The notes beneath the pieces are model-generated. The model saw only the letters and a program-made list of their open reading frames with translations. It was not told the DNA's origin and did no database searches. From contig JALSJY010000232.1 in assembly GCA_026989045.1 (NCBI GenBank), positions 1 to 9,033 of the forward strand: a DNA stretch of 9,033 nt, in the 5' to 3' direction. The position numbers were made by a program, and so were the translations under genes. Within the stretch, counting starts at the first letter, position 1. Each line of letters opens with the position of its first letter. The stretch comes from Hyphomicrobiales bacterium (lineage in GTDB: Bacteria; Pseudomonadota; Alphaproteobacteria; Rhizobiales; Devosiaceae). Below, piece after piece: positions 7,744 through 9,033 of the stretch.

Positions 7744-7781
7744 GGCGACTTCAAAACTTGGGGGGCTGGAATGAAGTCGCC
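7744..7781 (-). terminator. 10-bp perfect hairpin between degP and the response regulator; possible leaky terminator
   Basis: GGCGACTTCA at 7744-7753 pairs perfectly with TGAAGTCGCC at 7772-7781 around an 18-base loop that holds six consecutive Gs on the + strand. On the minus strand it starts 13 bases after the degP stop, the right place for a degP terminator. The bases after the stem (TATTTATAA) form only a weak U-tract, and the loop is large, so partial termination and readthrough into the regulator-kinase-glnE genes is plausible. A competing 5-bp pairing, GGGGC (7783-7779) with GCCCC (7766-7762), would break the main stem. The structure is seen; the role is inferred. Confidence 0.55.
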
Positions 7782-7793
7782 CCATTTTATCAA

Positions 7794-9033
7794 TTATAAA
7801 GGCAAACCGATGAAACGTATATTACCATTTCGGCTAGCTTTTATCAAAACCTTAGCACGATCAGATTTTTTTACATTTGCAATAATATCTTCAAACTCTT
7901 TGATGTTATCTACTTTCCTATTATCAACCTCAAGGATAACATCACCAACTGCAAATCCCTTACTTGCGGCATTGCTATCTTCTTCTATGCCCATAATTAC
8001 CAAACCATTACCATCAGCATTTGGCATTAAAACAACACCAATACTTGAAGTGGCAGGCTCTACTGGCTCATCTGGCACATTTTCTTGTGGGGTTGGCGCA
8101 TTCATTTTATCTTCGTCCAATGTTGCAAGTTTTATTTTAAACTCAATATTTTTACCCGCCCGCCAGACTTTGATTCTCACCTTCTCATCAGGAGAAATTG
8201 AGCCAATTGTGCGTGAAAGATCTTTTGCATCATCAATTGCATCATCATTAACTTCAACAATAATATCACCTGATTTAATTCCAGCTTTTGCTGCAGGGGA
8301 ATCAGCAGTTGGCTCAGTCACCAAAGCACCACGCGCAGTTGGCAAGCCAACACTATCAGCAATATCTTTGCTCACATCTTGAATAGCAACTCCTAAGAAA
8401 CCTCGGGTTACATCACCATCATCTTTAAGATCAGCAATAATTTGCTCAACAGTGTCTGCTGGAATTGCAAAAGCAATACCAACATTACCGCCATTGGGTG
8501 AGAAAATTGCAGTATTTACACCAACTACTTTACCCTCCAAATTAAATGCTGGGCCACCAGAATTGCCGCGGTTAATCGCTGCATCAATTTGCAAGAAGTC
8601 ACCATAAGAATTTCCGCCAATATCACGCCCGCGTGCTGAAACAATACCAGCAGTTACTGAGCCGCCAAGTCCAAATGGATTACCAACTGCAACTACCCAA
8701 TCACCAATACGAACATCTTTTTTTGCAAATTCAACAAAAGGCAAATCTTTAACACCATCAATTTTTAACAGGGCTAAATCTGTGCGCACATCTGTGCCAA
8801 TAATTTCCGCCTCTTTTTCTTCTCCGCCCTCAAAAACCACAGTAACTTTTTGGGCATCTTCAACAACATGGTTGTTAGTCACAACATAACCATCAGCTGA
8901 AATTACAAAGCCAGATCCTGCTGCTTCAAAACGGCGTTGTTGTGGTGGCTGGCCTTGTCCAGGCACACCAAATTGATCAAAAAATCTTCTAAATGGGTGA
9001 TCATCTGGCAAATCAGGAAAATTAAACTCAAGT
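7794..9033 (-). CDS. degP: Periplasmic Do-type serine protease/chaperone (DegP/HtrA), 5' truncated by window edge
   Basis: DegP-type proteases degrade and refold misfolded envelope proteins in the periplasm. About 413 codons are present. The frame stays open to the right edge (…LEFNFPDLPDDHPF…), so the N-terminal signal peptide and true start are outside; the first TTG at 9011 is internal. Numbering from that TTG, the trypsin-like domain has the full triad: H48 (VTNNHVV), D78 (RTDLALLKI) and S151 (RGNSGGPAF). PDZ1 spans about 204-296 (GFLGVAIQ…AGIKSGDIIVEVN). A proline/glutamate-rich linker follows (about 300-322). PDZ2 spans about 323-405 and ends FIGLPL. Two PDZ domains fit the DegP/DegQ/MucD group rather than single-PDZ DegS. 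A Q/P-rich segment (about 18-26) lies in the loop before the protease domain, as is common in the family. Placement upstream of a two-component pair suggests an envelope-stress link, though it may simply be a conserved order. Confidence 0.96.
   Translation of the reverse strand, partial: LEFNFPDLPDDHPFRRFFDQFGVPGQGQPPQQRRFEAAGSGFVISADGYVVTNNHVVEDAQKVTVVFEGGEEKEAEIIGTDVRTDLALLKIDGVKDLPFVEFAKKDVRIGDWVVAVGNPFGLGGSVTAGIVSARGRDIGGNSYGDFLQIDAAINRGNSGGPAFNLEGKVVGVNTAIFSPNGGNVGIAFAIPADTVEQIIADLKDDGDVTRGFLGVAIQDVSKDIADSVGLPTARGALVTEPTADSPAAKAGIKSGDIIVEVNDDAIDDAKDLSRTIGSISPDEKVRIKVWRAGKNIEFKIKLATLDEDKMNAPTPQENVPDEPVEPATSSIGVVLMPNADGNGLVIMGIEEDSNAASKGFAVGDVILEVDNRKVDNIKEFEDIIANVKKSDRAKVLIKASRNGNIRFIGLPL

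Noticed and set aside
7771..8382. 203-codon open frame on the + strand opposite degP
   Set aside because: It lies wholly antisense to well-conserved degP coding sequence. Its translation is serine/leucine-rich low-complexity text with no recognisable domain, as expected from the complement of a biased codon set.
9009..9011. TTG at 9011 as the start of the degP-like gene
   Set aside because: The frame continues to the window edge with typical pre-protease DegP sequence, and a periplasmic protease needs a signal peptide that would lie further upstream.
1..9033. Mobile elements, CRISPR arrays, tRNA/rRNA genes or a defence or biosynthetic system
   Set aside because: Reading both strands gave no transposase, integrase, regularly spaced repeats, tRNA-like cloverleaf or unusual gene cluster. 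The window is accounted for by six conserved genes and short spacers.

Overview
The window looks like an AT-rich alphaproteobacterial chromosome segment, probably Hyphomicrobiales (Rhizobiales) or a relative. The reasons are a full-length alphaproteobacterial-type GlnE, a DegP/Do-type protease next to an OmpR-family regulator and HAMP kinase, and an orphan kinase whose phosphoacceptor region resembles the PleC/DivJ/PdhS group. The taxonomic call is inferred from gene families and order as I remember them; no search was run. All six genes are dense, intact inside the window and similar in base composition. I see no mobile element, tRNA, rRNA, CRISPR array or other sign of horizontal transfer.

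Layout. Positions 1-1122 (+) hold the C-terminal part of an M1 aminopeptidase N (pepN), cut by the left window edge. A spacer with a small tandem repeat and a palindrome follows. Next, on the + strand, is a membrane-bound PAS-like histidine kinase with no adjacent regulator of its own, best started at a TTG at 1317. Its stop codon overlaps that of glnE, which runs the other way. The minus strand then reads from right to left: degP (cut by the right edge), an 83-base spacer with a 10-bp hairpin, an OmpR-type response regulator, its HAMP sensor kinase (ATGA overlap), and glnE 39 bases further on.

How the genes may work together. The regulator and kinase are clearly a cognate pair. Next to a periplasmic quality-control protease, the simplest reading is an envelope-sensing system (inference). 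glnE sets the adenylylation state of glutamine synthetase and so links this transcription unit to nitrogen control, but co-transcription is only suggested by spacing. PepN is a housekeeping peptide-recycling enzyme.

I did not find a previously undescribed system. The window is mostly conserved core genome. The points worth checking are regulatory: the degP-regulator hairpin, the repeats ahead of the orphan kinase, its start codon, and the convergent stop overlap.
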